A stretch of 64,000 nt of DNA from Peptacetobacter sp. (GTDB lineage: Bacteria; Bacillota; Clostridia; Peptostreptococcales; Peptostreptococcaceae). Shown here piece by piece: positions 42,992 through 53,158 of this stretch (position 1 is its first letter; each line of letters starts with the position of its first letter). The stretch lies in the NCBI RefSeq assembly GCF_029264495.1, contig NZ_JARIBH010000019.1, forward strand, positions 62,001-126,000, in the 5' to 3' direction. A program made the position numbers and the translations under genes. Under the pieces are notes generated by a model that searched no databases, was not told where the DNA came from, and worked only from the letters and a program-made list of their open reading frames with translations.

Positions 42992-45900
42992 TTGGAAAAT
43001 CTAAAAGAATGTATGATAAAAATGGATATAAATAACACTTCTTTAATGAATAAAATGGAGAATGTTTATATAAAAAAAGTTATTTATTTCAAAGAAAATA
43101 AGACGGTTTATTTTTATTTAACATCAAAAGATATAGTTTTATATGAACACTTAAGAAGAGTTCAAAGAGAAATAAAAGATAAAAATAAATATTTTAGAGA
43201 TATTAAGTTTAAAATAGAATATACAGGTTTTGAAAGAAAATCTGAGAAAGATATAATAAAAAAATATTGGGTTAATATAGTTTATATATTAAAACAACTT
43301 TGTCCATCAATAGCAGGATGGCAAAAAGATATTGAATATTTATGTATAGAACATAAATTAAAAATAAAAATCCCTAAAAGTATATTTTATAAGAGAATAA
43401 TGGAAAAAAATATAGTAAATATACTAAAACACACTATAAGTGAAGAGTTAGGTTTGGATTTAGAAATAGAAATAGAAAGTGCAATAGATGAAAAAATAGA
43501 TAAAGAAAAAATAGTAAATAAAATAGAAAGTGAATTTAATGAAAAAGTTCTAATTATAGAGAAAGAAAATAGAAATAGCAACAATGATATAGAAGAATCT
43601 GGATATGTTATAAAAGACGAAAAAGATGAAAATATGATTTATGGAGAAGATGTAAATTCTTTAACTGAAAAAATATCATCATTAGACAATAATTCTGGAA
43701 CTGTTGGAATAGAAGGAACTATTTTTAATATAGAAACAAAAGAACTTAGAAATGGTAAGATATTACTTATGATAATGATAACAGATTATACAAGTTCTAT
43801 AACTTGCAAACTATTTCTTACTGATACAAATAAAGATTGGGTTCTTAAAAAAATTAGCAAAGGAATGTATGTAAAAATAAAAGGAGACGTATTATATGAT
43901 ACATTCCAAAGAGAAATAAGTATGACAATAAGTGGAATAAGAAAAGAAGAACGAATAGAAAGAAAAGATTTATCTGATGAAAAAAGAGTTGAATTACATG
44001 CACATACACAGATGTCATCTATGGATGCAATATGCTCTGTAAAATCACTTATAGCTCGTGCAGCAAAATGGGGCCATAAGGCAATTGCAATAACAGATCA
44101 TGGTGTAGTACAGGGATTTCCAGATGCTATGAATGCTGCAAAGAAAGAAGGTATAAAAGTTTTATATGGAGTAGAGGGATATTTAACAGAAGATAATAAA
44201 GATGCTATAGAAGATGCAAATGATGAGTTATTATCTCAAGAATTTGTTGTATTTGACTTAGAAACAACAGGTTTTTCAAATATAAATGATAAAATAACAG
44301 AAATTGGGGCAGTAAAGATAAAAGATTTTAAGATAGTAGATAGATTTAGTGAATTAATAAATCCACAAAAAGATATATCATATAAAATACAAGAATTGAC
44401 GGGTATAACAAATGAAATGGTAAAAGATAAACCTACAATAGAAGAAATACTACCAAAATTTATGGAATTTGTAGGAGAAGATGTTTTAGTTGCTCATAAT
44501 GCAGATTTTGATACAGGGTTTATAATGCAAAAATGTATAGAACAAGGAATTGAATATAAAAATAAAAAGATAGATACATTGATGCTAGCTAGAATAATGT
44601 TGCCAAACTTAAAAAGATATAAGTTAGATAAAGTTGCAAAAGAAGTTGGTGTTCAGTTACTAAATCATCATAGAGCTGTTGACGATGCTGAAGCAACTGC
44701 AAATATTTTTATAAAATTCTTAGAAAGATTAAGAAAACAAGGGGTAGAAAAATTATCTGATGTAAATAAGGTTTTGGGAAAAGTAGATTATACGAAGTTA
44801 AAAGCACATCATATAACACTTATAGCAAAAAATCAAATTGGGATAAAAAATTTATATAAAATTGTTTCAGATGCACATATAGAACACTTCTATAGAAGTC
44901 CAAGAATTTTACAAAGTGTACTTGAAAAAAATAGAGAAGGAATTATAGTTGGCTCAGCTTGTGAAGCTGGGGTTGTTTATGAAGCAGCAAAAAAAAGATT
45001 ACCTAATAATGAAATGGAAAAAATAGTTGCTCCATATGATTATTTAGAAATAATGCCTATAGATAATAATAGGTTTATGATAGAAAATGGTGAAGTAAAA
45101 GATGAAGAAGAATTAAAAGAAATAAATAAAAGAATTGTAGAAGTAGCTAAAAAGTTTGGGAAAATACCTGTAGCTACTGGAGATGTACATTTTTTAGATA
45201 AGCATGATGCTATTTTGAGGAGAGTTTTAAAAGTGTCTCAAGGTTTTAAATTGGATGATGAAGAAACATACCTTCATTTCAGGACAACAGATGAGATGTT
45301 AGAAGAATTTTCTTATTTGGGAAAAGAATTAGCTTATGAAGTAGTGGTAAAAAATACAAATTTAATAGCTGATATGGTAGAAGATGTAAAACCTATTCCA
45401 GATGAAACATATCCACCGATAATAGAGGGATCTGATGTAGAACTTAGAGAAATGTGCTATAAAAAAGCTAGAGATATTTATGGAGATAAGTTGCCTGAAA
45501 TAGTTGAAAAAAGACTAGATAGAGAATTAAACTCTATAATAGGTAATGGATATGCTGTGATGTATATAATAGCACAAAAACTAGTTGCAAAGTCATTATC
45601 TGATGGATATTTAGTTGGATCTAGGGGGTCTGTTGGTTCATCGTTTGCCGCAACAATGAGTGATATAACAGAAGTTAATCCTCTTCCAGCACATTATGTT
45701 TGTCCAAATAAAAATTGCAAGTATTCATATTTTTATGAAATAGGAGAATGGGGATCTGGAATAGATTTACCGGATAAAATTTGTCCTAAGTGTGGAGAAA
45801 AACTTATAAAAAATGGACATGATATACCATTTGAAGTATTCTTAGGTTTTGAAGGGGATAAAGAACCAGATATAGACCTTAACTTTTCAGGATCTTATCA

Positions 45901-47290
45901 GCCTACAATTCATAAATATACAGAAGAACTTTTTGGAAAAGGACATGTATATAGAGCTGGAACAATAGGAACAGTAGCAGAAAAAACAGCTTTTGGTTAT
46001 GCAAAAAAATATGTAGAAGAAAGTGATATTTCTGTGCCAACGGCTGAAGTATATAGACTTGCAGAAGGGTGTACAGGAGTTAAAAGAACATCTGGACAGC
46101 ATCCAGGTGGGGTAATGGTTATACCAGATTATAAAGATGTTTTTGATTTTACTCCTATTCAATATCCAGCAAATGATGTTGACTGTGGTGTAATAACAAC
46201 GCATTTTGATTATCATTCTATAAGTGGGAGAATTTTAAAACTAGATATACTTGGACACGATGGACCTACAATTATAAGAATGCTTGAAGATATAACAGGA
46301 ATAACAATAACAGATATTCCATTAGATGATCCTGAAACTATGTCTTTATTTACATCAACAAAAGCATTAGGTGTAAAACCAGAAGACATCGATTGTGAAA
46401 TCGGATGCTTGGCTATTCCAGAATTTGGAACAAAATTTGTTAGACAAATGCTTTTAGATACAAAACCAACCACTTTTGCAGAACTTGTAAGAATATCAGG
46501 ATTATCACATGGTACTGATGTTTGGGTAAACAATGCACAAGATTTAGTGAAAGAAAATATTGTTGGATTAAAAGATGTTATATCGACAAGAGATGATATA
46601 ATGAACTATTTGATATTTAAAGGTCTTCCACCTAAAATGAGTTTTACAATAATGGAAAGTGTAAGAAAAGGTAGAGGTTTAAAACCTGAACATGAAAAAA
46701 CTATGAGAGAAAACAATGTACCAGAGTGGTATATAAATTCTTGTAAAAAAATTAAATATATGTTCCCTAAAGCACATGCTGTTGCGTATGTTATGACGTC
46801 TTTTAGATTGGCGTATTGTAAAGTACATTATCCTGAAGCTTTCTATGCCACATATTTTACAACAAAAGTAGAGGATTTTGATGCAGATCTTATAATAAAA
46901 GGATATGATGCAATAAAAGCAAAGAAAAAAGAAATAGAAGAATTAGGAAATGAAGCTACTCAAAAAGAAAAGGGTATGTATATTATCTTAGAAGTAGCAC
47001 AAGAAATGTATGCAAGGGGAATAAAAATAGCTCCAGTTGATATTTACAAATCATCTGCATCTGAGTTTGAAGTTGTAGAAAAAGGTCTTTTAAGACCACC
47101 AATGACAGCTCTTCAAGGAGTTGGAGAAAATGCTGCTATACATATTGAAGAAGAAAGAAAAAATGGTGAGTTTATTTCCAAAGAAGATTTTAGAAAAAGA
47201 ACAAAGATTTCTAGAACGGTTGTAGAAACTTTAGATAAACATGGAGCATTAGGAAATATGAGCGATAAAGACCAACTATCTTTATTTTAA
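42992..47290 (+). CDS. polC: DNA polymerase III PolC-type alpha subunit
   Basis: PolC is the main replicative polymerase of low-G+C Gram-positives, with built-in proofreading. I start at TTG 42992, 7 bases after AGGAG (42980-42984); an in-frame GTG at 42968 lies upstream of that site. The 1432-residue protein has an N-terminal domain, an OB fold (about 230-310), PHP domain (ELHAHTQMSSMDA near 333) and an inserted DEDD exonuclease (FDLETTGF near 419 to HHRAVDDAEAT). A four-cysteine zinc site (CPNKNC ... CPKC) lies near residue 905. The polymerase core with PDIDLNFSG near 958, then the finger and C-terminal regions, complete it. Confidence 0.97.
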   Translation: MENLKECMIKMDINNTSLMNKMENVYIKKVIYFKENKTVYFYLTSKDIVLYEHLRRVQREIKDKNKYFRDIKFKIEYTGFERKSEKDIIKKYWVNIVYILKQLCPSIAGWQKDIEYLCIEHKLKIKIPKSIFYKRIMEKNIVNILKHTISEELGLDLEIEIESAIDEKIDKEKIVNKIESEFNEKVLIIEKENRNSNNDIEESGYVIKDEKDENMIYGEDVNSLTEKISSLDNNSGTVGIEGTIFNIETKELRNGKILLMIMITDYTSSITCKLFLTDTNKDWVLKKISKGMYVKIKGDVLYDTFQREISMTISGIRKEERIERKDLSDEKRVELHAHTQMSSMDAICSVKSLIARAAKWGHKAIAITDHGVVQGFPDAMNAAKKEGIKVLYGVEGYLTEDNKDAIEDANDELLSQEFVVFDLETTGFSNINDKITEIGAVKIKDFKIVDRFSELINPQKDISYKIQELTGITNEMVKDKPTIEEILPKFMEFVGEDVLVAHNADFDTGFIMQKCIEQGIEYKNKKIDTLMLARIMLPNLKRYKLDKVAKEVGVQLLNHHRAVDDAEATANIFIKFLERLRKQGVEKLSDVNKVLGKVDYTKLKAHHITLIAKNQIGIKNLYKIVSDAHIEHFYRSPRILQSVLEKNREGIIVGSACEAGVVYEAAKKRLPNNEMEKIVAPYDYLEIMPIDNNRFMIENGEVKDEEELKEINKRIVEVAKKFGKIPVATGDVHFLDKHDAILRRVLKVSQGFKLDDEETYLHFRTTDEMLEEFSYLGKELAYEVVVKNTNLIADMVEDVKPIPDETYPPIIEGSDVELREMCYKKARDIYGDKLPEIVEKRLDRELNSIIGNGYAVMYIIAQKLVAKSLSDGYLVGSRGSVGSSFAATMSDITEVNPLPAHYVCPNKNCKYSYFYEIGEWGSGIDLPDKICPKCGEKLIKNGHDIPFEVFLGFEGDKEPDIDLNFSGSYQPTIHKYTEELFGKGHVYRAGTIGTVAEKTAFGYAKKYVEESDISVPTAEVYRLAEGCTGVKRTSGQHPGGVMVIPDYKDVFDFTPIQYPANDVDCGVITTHFDYHSISGRILKLDILGHDGPTIIRMLEDITGITITDIPLDDPETMSLFTSTKALGVKPEDIDCEIGCLAIPEFGTKFVRQMLLDTKPTTFAELVRISGLSHGTDVWVNNAQDLVKENIVGLKDVISTRDDIMNYLIFKGLPPKMSFTIMESVRKGRGLKPEHEKTMRENNVPEWYINSCKKIKYMFPKAHAVAYVMTSFRLAYCKVHYPEAFYATYFTTKVEDFDADLIIKGYDAIKAKKKEIEELGNEATQKEKGMYIILEVAQEMYARGIKIAPVDIYKSSASEFEVVEKGLLRPPMTALQGVGENAAIHIEEERKNGEFISKEDFRKRTKISRTVVETLDKHGALGNMSDKDQLSLF

Positions 47291-47307
47291 TTAATTATTG
47301 ACAAAAC

Positions 47308-47336
47308 TTGCAAATACAATAAATTTATGATAATAT
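47308..47336 (+). promoter_or_regulatory. Candidate promoter for the rimP-nusA-infB operon
   Basis: TTGCAA (47308-47313), 17 bases, TAATAT (47331-47336) with an extended -10 TG at 47328-47329. A TTGACA at 47298 has no well-spaced -10. Start expected near 47343, giving a leader with an attenuator. Confidence 0.5.
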
Positions 47337-47371
47337 ATAAATTAATACAGTTTATCTTTTACAGGGAAAGG

Positions 47372-47402
47372 AAGAGTGAGGCAGTGGTTCTCACTCTTTT
47401 TT
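47372..47402 (+). terminator. Attenuator-like terminator in the rimP leader
   Basis: AAGAGTGAG (47372-47380) pairs perfectly with CTCACTCTT (47390-47398) around GCAGTGGTT, then six T. It lies within the leader, 50 bases before rimP, and is preceded by the purine-rich run GGGAAAGGAAG. Comparable intrinsic terminators before the nusA operon are thought to provide feedback by NusA in Firmicutes. Confidence 0.82.
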
Positions 47403-47451
47403 ATGGAAAAAGAAAGAAAAAATTACAATTGAATAAGGAGGATAGATAATA

Positions 47452-47916
47452 ATGAGAAAAAATGAAATAGTTGCCAAAGTTGAAGAGTTTGTAACTGCTA
47501 TAACTGATGAAAAAGGCTTTGAAACAGTAGATGTAGAATATGTAAAAGAAGCAGGTCAGTATTATTTAAGAGTATATATAGATAAAGAAGGTGGTATATC
47601 TCTTAATGAATGTGAAGAAGTTAGTAGAGAACTAAGTCCAAAACTTGATGAAAATGACTTTATAGAAGAAAATTATTATCTAGAAGTATCTTCTCCAGGA
47701 ATTGATAGAGCACTAAAAAGAGATAAAGAGTTTGTAAAATACAAAGGTAGAGATGTAGAAATCAAACTTTATAAAGCTATTGATGGTGTTAAACAGTTTG
47801 AAGGGGAATTAGTAGGATTAGATGATGAAAATAATATAGTTGTTATAATAAATAATGAAGAAGTAAAATTTAATAGAAAGGATGTTGCAATTATAAGATT
47901 AGCTATAAAATTCTAA
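47452..47916 (+). CDS. rimP: Ribosome maturation factor RimP
   Basis: RimP helps build the 30S subunit by aiding S12 incorporation. The 154-residue protein has the N-terminal alpha-beta domain (FETVDVEYVKEAGQYYLRVYIDKEGGISL, split by helix) with the hallmark SSPGIDRALKRDKEF, then an Sm-like C-terminal barrel. AAGGAGG precedes ATG 47452. It is the first gene of the rimP-nusA-rnpM-ylxQ-infB cluster, 25 bases before nusA. Confidence 0.94.
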   Translation: MRKNEIVAKVEEFVTAITDEKGFETVDVEYVKEAGQYYLRVYIDKEGGISLNECEEVSRELSPKLDENDFIEENYYLEVSSPGIDRALKRDKEFVKYKGRDVEIKLYKAIDGVKQFEGELVGLDDENNIVVIINNEEVKFNRKDVAIIRLAIKF

Positions 47917-47941
47917 TTTTAGTAATGCACGAGGAGGAAAA

Positions 47942-49123
47942 ATGAATCAGGAGTTTTTAAACGCATTAAATGAAATCGTAGAAAACAAAGGTATAGACAA
48001 AGAAGTATTAATAGAAACTATAGAACAAGCTTTATTAACAGCTTATAAGAAAAACTTTGGACAGGCACAAAATGTAGAAGTTGAATTTGATAGAGAAAAT
48101 GGAGATATAAAAGTATACTCTACTAGAGAAGTAGTTGATGAATCTAACTATTATGATAGTTTCCTAGAAATAGAACTTACAGAAGCTAGAAAAATAAGTC
48201 CAAGTTATGAAATAGGTGACATAATAAGAAATGAAGTTACTCCAAGTAATTTTGGAAGAATAGCAGCACAGACAGCTAAACAAGTTGTTGTTCAGAGATT
48301 AAGAGAAGCAGAAAGAGAAATAGTATACAATGAATTTATGGAAAGAGAAAGTGAAATAGTAGATGGTGAAATAACTAGAGCTACTCCAAGCGTTGTATAT
48401 GTTGACCTTGGTAAAATAGAAGGTGTAATGACTCAAAGTGAAAAAATAGATAAAGAAGTATATAAAGAAGGACAAAGAATAAAAGTTTATGTTGTAGAAG
48501 TTAAAAAAGGAAGCAAAGGTCCTCAGATAATTATATCTAGAAGTAATCCAGGTCTTGTAAAAAGATTATTTGAATTAGAAGTTCCTGAAATTGAACAAGG
48601 TATAGTTCAGATAAAATCAATAGCAAGAGAAGCAGGTTCAAGAACAAAAATGGCAGTTAAATCATTAGATGAAAAAATAGATCCAATTGGTGCTTGTGTA
48701 GGACCAAAAGGTTCAAGAGTTAAAAACATAGTTGATGAACTTGGAGATGAAAAAATAGATATAATAAAATATAGTGATGATTATGCTGAATTTATATCAG
48801 CATCATTAAGTCCATCAAAAGTTGTTAAAGTAGATGTAAATGAAGATGAAAAATCAGCATTAGTAGTAGTTCCAGATTATCAGCTTTCATTAGCTATAGG
48901 TAAAGATGGACAAAATGCTAGATTAGCTGCAAAACTTACTGGATGGAAAATAGATATAAAAAGCGAATCTCAGTATGAAGAAGAATTAGCTAATGGAGTA
49001 TATGACAAAAAAGAAGAGTCAGAAATAAGTGATGAACTTAATGAATTTATTGATGAAGAAATATTTGAATCAGTAGAAGAAGATTTAAAATTCGATGAAA
49101 TAGAAGATAGTATAGAAGAATAA
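47942..49123 (+). CDS. nusA: Transcription termination/antitermination factor NusA
   Basis: NusA binds RNA polymerase, slows elongation and promotes hairpin-dependent pausing and termination. The 393-residue protein has an N-terminal RNAP-binding domain (about 1-125), S1 domain (about 130-200) and two KH domains (VGPKGSRVKNIVDELGDEKID region near 255; AIGKDGQNARLAAKLTGWKIDI near 320). A short acidic tail follows (SEISDELNEFIDEE), not the acidic repeats of E. coli NusA. GAGGAGG precedes ATG 47942. Confidence 0.97.
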   Translation: MNQEFLNALNEIVENKGIDKEVLIETIEQALLTAYKKNFGQAQNVEVEFDRENGDIKVYSTREVVDESNYYDSFLEIELTEARKISPSYEIGDIIRNEVTPSNFGRIAAQTAKQVVVQRLREAEREIVYNEFMERESEIVDGEITRATPSVVYVDLGKIEGVMTQSEKIDKEVYKEGQRIKVYVVEVKKGSKGPQIIISRSNPGLVKRLFELEVPEIEQGIVQIKSIAREAGSRTKMAVKSLDEKIDPIGACVGPKGSRVKNIVDELGDEKIDIIKYSDDYAEFISASLSPSKVVKVDVNEDEKSALVVVPDYQLSLAIGKDGQNARLAAKLTGWKIDIKSESQYEEELANGVYDKKEESEISDELNEFIDEEIFESVEEDLKFDEIEDSIEE

Positions 49124-49147
49124 TATATTAAATGAGGAGGGATGACT

Positions 49148-49420
49148 TTGCAGAAAGTAAAAAAAATACCTCAAAGAAAATGTATAGCATGTCAAGATAG
49201 AGATTCTAAAAAAGGTCTTATAAGAATTGTTAAAAATAAAGAGGGCGAAATATTTTTAGATCCAACAGGCAAAGCAAATGGAAGAGGGGCTTATATTTGT
49301 AAAAGTTCTGAATGTCTAAAAAAAGCTATAAAAAGCAAAGCACTAAATAGAGCTTTTAAAATGGAAGTACCAGATGAAATATATGAACGTTTACTTATGG
49401 AGTTAGAAAACAATGAATAA
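49148..49420 (+). CDS. rnpM: RNA-binding protein YlxR (RnpM)
   Basis: A 90-residue DUF448 family protein. In Bacillus it binds RNase P RNA and is renamed RnpM. The family pattern is complete: IPQRKCIACQ near the start, then LIRIV, DPTGKANGRGAYIC and a second cysteine pair region. I choose TTG 49148, which sits 7 bases after GGAGG (49136-49140); the ATG at 49142 is only one base from that site and would add two residues. It overlaps ylxQ by 8 bases. Confidence 0.92.
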   Translation: MQKVKKIPQRKCIACQDRDSKKGLIRIVKNKEGEIFLDPTGKANGRGAYICKSSECLKKAIKSKALNRAFKMEVPDEIYERLLMELENNE

Positions 49421-49730
49421 TACATCTAAGAAAAAAGTAATGTCTCTATTAGGTCTAGCTACTAGAGCTAGAAAAGTTGTATCTGGAGATGATACAACAC
49501 TTCAAGATTTAAAAAAAGGTAAAGTATTTTTAGTTATAGTTGCTACAGATGCATCAGATAATACTAAAAAGCTTTTTAGAGATAAATCATCTTTTAGAAA
49601 TATAAAGATGATAGAATATGGAACAAAAGAAGAAATAGGAAATGCAATCGGGAAATCTTTTAGAGCTGTTATAGGTGTAGAAGATAAAGGATTTGCAAAC
49701 AGGTTAGAAGAATTAATAGAAGAAATTTAA
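49413..49730 (+). CDS. ylxQ: L7Ae-family RNA-binding protein YlxQ
   Basis: A 105-residue L7Ae/L30e-like protein. It has [20 protein letters not shown] near the N terminus and [15 protein letters not shown] in the middle, the kink-turn-binding fold of the family. The physiological RNA target is not established. It lies between rnpM and infB, the standard Firmicute arrangement, and overlaps rnpM by 8 bases. infB starts 17 bases later. Confidence 0.92.
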   Translation: MNNTSKKKVMSLLGLATRARKVVSGDDTTLQDLKKGKVFLVIVATDASDNTKKLFRDKSSFRNIKMIEYGTKEEIGNAIGKSFRAVIGVEDKGFANRLEELIEEI

Positions 49731-49746
49731 TATAGGGGGTGGTCTT

Positions 49747-51678
49747 GTGACAACAAGCGTAAACCAATTAGCAGAAGAATTAAGAATATCAAGTGAAGAG
49801 TTAATAGAAAAATTAGCTGCTTATGATATAGAAGTATCAAGTGAAGATGACGTTCTTGAAGGAGAAGAATTTGAGCTTGCATATGAAATGATAAAAGAAG
49901 AAATAAGAGCTGAAAGAGGAAATGTAATATCAATTAATGGAAAAATAACTGTACAGGATTTAGCAAATGAAATGGATAAAACTGTATCAGAAGTAATAAA
50001 AGAACTTATGATGATGGGTACAATGGCTACAATAAATCAAGAAATAAGTTTTGAAATAGCTTCATTAGTTGCTACAAAATTCGGATTTGAACTTACTACA
50101 GTAGATGATACTGAAACAGAAGATGAAATAGAAAAATTAATGGAAATAGAAGAAGATAAAGAAGAAGATTTAAAACCTAGACCACCAGTAGTAACAGTTA
50201 TGGGACATGTTGACCATGGTAAAACTTCATTACTAGATGCAATAAGAAAGACAAATGTTACAAAAGGTGAAGCAGGGGGTATAACTCAGCATATAGGGGC
50301 TTCAGAAGTAAAAATAAATGGACAGAAAATAGTATTCCTAGATACTCCAGGACACGAAGCTTTCACATCTATGAGAGCAAGAGGTGCTCAGGTTACAGAT
50401 ATAGCAATATTAGTTGTTGCAGCAGATGATGGTATAATGCCACAGACTGTAGAAGCAATAAACCATGCAAAAGCAGCAGAAGTACCACTAATAGTAGCTA
50501 TAAATAAAATAGATAAAGAAGGAGCAAACCCAGATAGAGTAAAACAAGAACTTTCAGAACATGGACTTCTTGTAGAAGACTGGGGTGGAGATGTTATAGC
50601 AGTTCCAGTTTCAGCTAAGAAAAATGAAGGTATAGATCATTTATTAGAAATGGTTTTACTAGTTGCAGAAATGGAAGAATTAAAAGCAAATCCAGATAAA
50701 AGAGCTGTTGGTACAGTAATAGAAGCTCAGCTTGATAAAGGTAGAGGACCAGTTGCTACAGTACTTGTTCAAGGTGGTACTTTAAGAGTTGGAGATCCAA
50801 TAGTAGCAGGAGTTGCAAGTGGTAAAGTTAGAGCTATGATAAACTCAAAAGGAAAAAGAGTGAAAGTTGCAGGTCCTTCAACAGCTGTTGAAATACTTGG
50901 TCTTTCTGATGTTCCTCAGGGTGGAGACCAATTTGTAGAAGTAACAAGTGATAAAGTAGCTAGAAGTATAGCTGAAAAAAGACAACAGCAACAAAGAGAA
51001 GAAATGTTAAAATCAAGTCAGAGATTATCACTTGACGATCTATTCAACCAGATGAATGATGGATTAAAAGAACTTAATATAGTAATAAAAGCAGATGTTC
51101 AGGGTTCTGTTCAGGCAGTGAAACAGTCATTAGAAAGATTATCTAATGATGAAGTACAGGTTAAAGCAATACATGGTGGTGTTGGTGCTATAACAGAAAC
51201 AGATGTACTTCTAGCTGCAGCATCTAATGCTATAATAATAGGATTCAATGTTAGACCAGTATCAGGTGCAGAATCATTAGCTGAAAAAGAAAATGTAGAT
51301 ATGAGAACATATACAATAATATATAAAGCTATAGAAGATATACAGGCTGCTATGTGTGGTATGCTTGATCCAGATATAATAGATGAAGATACAGGTAAAG
51401 CAGAAATAAGAGAAACTTATAAAATATCTGGTGTAGGAACAGTTGCTGGATGTTATGTAACAAGTGGTAAAATATATAGAAATTCTAAAGCTAGAATAGT
51501 AAGAGATGGTATAATCGTACATGAATGTGAATTAGCTGCTCTTAGAAGATTCAAAGATGATGTAAAAGAAGTTGCAGAAGGATACGAATGCGGTATGAGT
51601 TTTGTAAACTATAACGATATAAAAGAAGGCGATATAGTTGAAGCTTATATAACTAAAGAAGTTGAAAGAACATTATAA
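49747..51678 (+). CDS. infB: Translation initiation factor IF-2
   Basis: IF-2 is the GTPase that places fMet-tRNA on the 30S subunit and promotes subunit joining. The 643-residue protein starts at GTG 49747 (GGGGG upstream). It has two IF2N modules (about 1-55 and 58-115), the G domain with [12 protein letters not shown] near residue 153, [17 protein letters not shown] and NKIDK, then domains II-IV. The N-terminal region is short compared with E. coli IF-2, as in many clostridia. rbfA follows after 92 bases. Confidence 0.97.
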   Translation: MTTSVNQLAEELRISSEELIEKLAAYDIEVSSEDDVLEGEEFELAYEMIKEEIRAERGNVISINGKITVQDLANEMDKTVSEVIKELMMMGTMATINQEISFEIASLVATKFGFELTTVDDTETEDEIEKLMEIEEDKEEDLKPRPPVVTVMGHVDHGKTSLLDAIRKTNVTKGEAGGITQHIGASEVKINGQKIVFLDTPGHEAFTSMRARGAQVTDIAILVVAADDGIMPQTVEAINHAKAAEVPLIVAINKIDKEGANPDRVKQELSEHGLLVEDWGGDVIAVPVSAKKNEGIDHLLEMVLLVAEMEELKANPDKRAVGTVIEAQLDKGRGPVATVLVQGGTLRVGDPIVAGVASGKVRAMINSKGKRVKVAGPSTAVEILGLSDVPQGGDQFVEVTSDKVARSIAEKRQQQQREEMLKSSQRLSLDDLFNQMNDGLKELNIVIKADVQGSVQAVKQSLERLSNDEVQVKAIHGGVGAITETDVLLAAASNAIIIGFNVRPVSGAESLAEKENVDMRTYTIIYKAIEDIQAAMCGMLDPDIIDEDTGKAEIRETYKISGVGTVAGCYVTSGKIYRNSKARIVRDGIIVHECELAALRRFKDDVKEVAEGYECGMSFVNYNDIKEGDIVEAYITKEVERTL

Positions 51679-51770
51679 GAAATGTTAAGATGTTTCTCTT
51701 AATTTTAGAGGATTAAACATATTTGAATCGGCTGTGAAATTAAAAATATAATAGGAAAGAGGTCGAAGAT

Positions 51771-52154
51771 ATGACATCATATAATAGAACAAGAAGAATA
51801 TCAGAAGAAATAAAAAAAATAATAGGACAAATGTTAATAAATGGAATAAAAGATCCTAGAATAACATCTATGATAAGTGTAACAGATGTTGATGTTACTA
51901 ATGATTTAAGATATGCATTTGTATATGTTAGTTTATTAGGTGGAAATGAAGAAGAATCTCTTGCTGGATTAAAAAGTGCAGCAGGCTATATAAGAAGAGA
52001 AGTTGGAAGAAAAGTAAAACTTAGATACATTCCAGAAATAGTATTTAAAATAGATGATTCTATAGAAAGAGGAATGTATATGGATAGTCTGATTAAAAAA
52101 GTTCAGGAAACTGATGCAGCAAACAGCGAAGAGGTAGAGGAAGATGAAGAATAA
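51771..52154 (+). CDS. rbfA: Ribosome-binding factor A
   Basis: RbfA binds 30S precursors and aids 16S 5'-end processing and cold adaptation. The 127-residue KH-like protein opens RTRRISEEIKKIIGQML and has IKDPRITSMISVTDVDVTND followed by AFVYVSLLG and LRYIPEIVFKIDDS. The acidic C-terminal tail (EEVEEDEE) overlaps the nrnA start by 11 bases, pointing to coupling. Confidence 0.95.
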   Translation: MTSYNRTRRISEEIKKIIGQMLINGIKDPRITSMISVTDVDVTNDLRYAFVYVSLLGGNEEESLAGLKSAAGYIRREVGRKVKLRYIPEIVFKIDDSIERGMYMDSLIKKVQETDAANSEEVEEDEE

Positions 52155-53148
52155 TTTTATTCAACAAATAGATAATGTGATAAAGTGCATTGAAGAAAAC
52201 AATGAATTTGTACTAACATCACATGTAAGTCCAGATGGAGATAATATTGGTTCTACATTGGGAATGCATAGATTTTTAAATAGTATTGGTAAAAAAGTAT
52301 ACTATGTTTTAGATGATGAGATTCCATCAAACTTAATATTCCTTAAAGATGATATAGAAAAATTGAATTCATCAGAATTTGACACTAAAAAAGACTATAT
52401 TCTAATATCTTTAGATTGTGGAGATGAAAAAAGAATTTGTACAAATGATGATATAAAAAAATATGCTAAAAAAAGAATTTGTATAGATCATCATGCTAGT
52501 AATGATGCTAGTTTTAGTGAAGTAAATTATATAGATAGTGAAGCATCATCTACATGTGAATTAGTATTTAATCTTATAAGAAGATATAGCGAGTTAAAAA
52601 CAACAGATTATATAGATGAAAAAATTGCAACAAGACTTTATGCAGGATTGTCAACAGATACTGGAAATTTCCAATATTCATCAACAAGTCCTGAAACATT
52701 TGAAATGGCAAAAATTCTTCTTGAGCATGGTGCTAAAAGAGATATGCTAATTCAAAAATTGTATCAAAGTAATTCTTTTAATTACTATAGATTACTTGGA
52801 GATGCATTAAATACATTAAAAGTAGAAAAAGCATCAACTGGAAAACTTGTTGCATCAATATCTGTATCTATAGATATGATGAAAAAACATTCTATAGGAT
52901 TTAATGAAATTGATGGACTAACAACATATACTAGAGATATAGAAAATGTAGAAGTAGGAATACTTCTAAAAGAAAAAAGAAAGGGCGAAATAAAAATAAG
53001 CCTACGTTCAAAAAATGATATAGATGTAAGCCAAATTGCTATGCAGTTTGGTGGAGGTGGACATATAAAAGCCGCTGGTTGCACAATCAATGATACTATT
53101 GAAAATGCCGAAAAAATTATAAAAGAGCGGGTTTTAAGGGCTTTTTAG
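52144..53148 (+). CDS. nrnA: DHH/DHHA1 phosphoesterase NrnA
   Basis: NrnA degrades short oligoribonucleotides and hydrolyses pAp and pGpG/pApA-type dinucleotides. The 334-residue protein has the catalytic motifs SHVSPDGDNIGS, ISLDCGD, the DHH motif IDHHASND, and LSTDTGNFQYS. The DHHA1 domain has the GGGGHIKAAGC signature near the C terminus. It overlaps rbfA by 11 bases, and truB starts 10 bases after its stop. The rbfA-nrnA-truB order is typical for clostridia. Confidence 0.94.
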   Translation: MKNNFIQQIDNVIKCIEENNEFVLTSHVSPDGDNIGSTLGMHRFLNSIGKKVYYVLDDEIPSNLIFLKDDIEKLNSSEFDTKKDYILISLDCGDEKRICTNDDIKKYAKKRICIDHHASNDASFSEVNYIDSEASSTCELVFNLIRRYSELKTTDYIDEKIATRLYAGLSTDTGNFQYSSTSPETFEMAKILLEHGAKRDMLIQKLYQSNSFNYYRLLGDALNTLKVEKASTGKLVASISVSIDMMKKHSIGFNEIDGLTTYTRDIENVEVGILLKEKRKGEIKISLRSKNDIDVSQIAMQFGGGGHIKAAGCTINDTIENAEKIIKERVLRAF

Positions 53149-53158
53149 GATTAACTAT

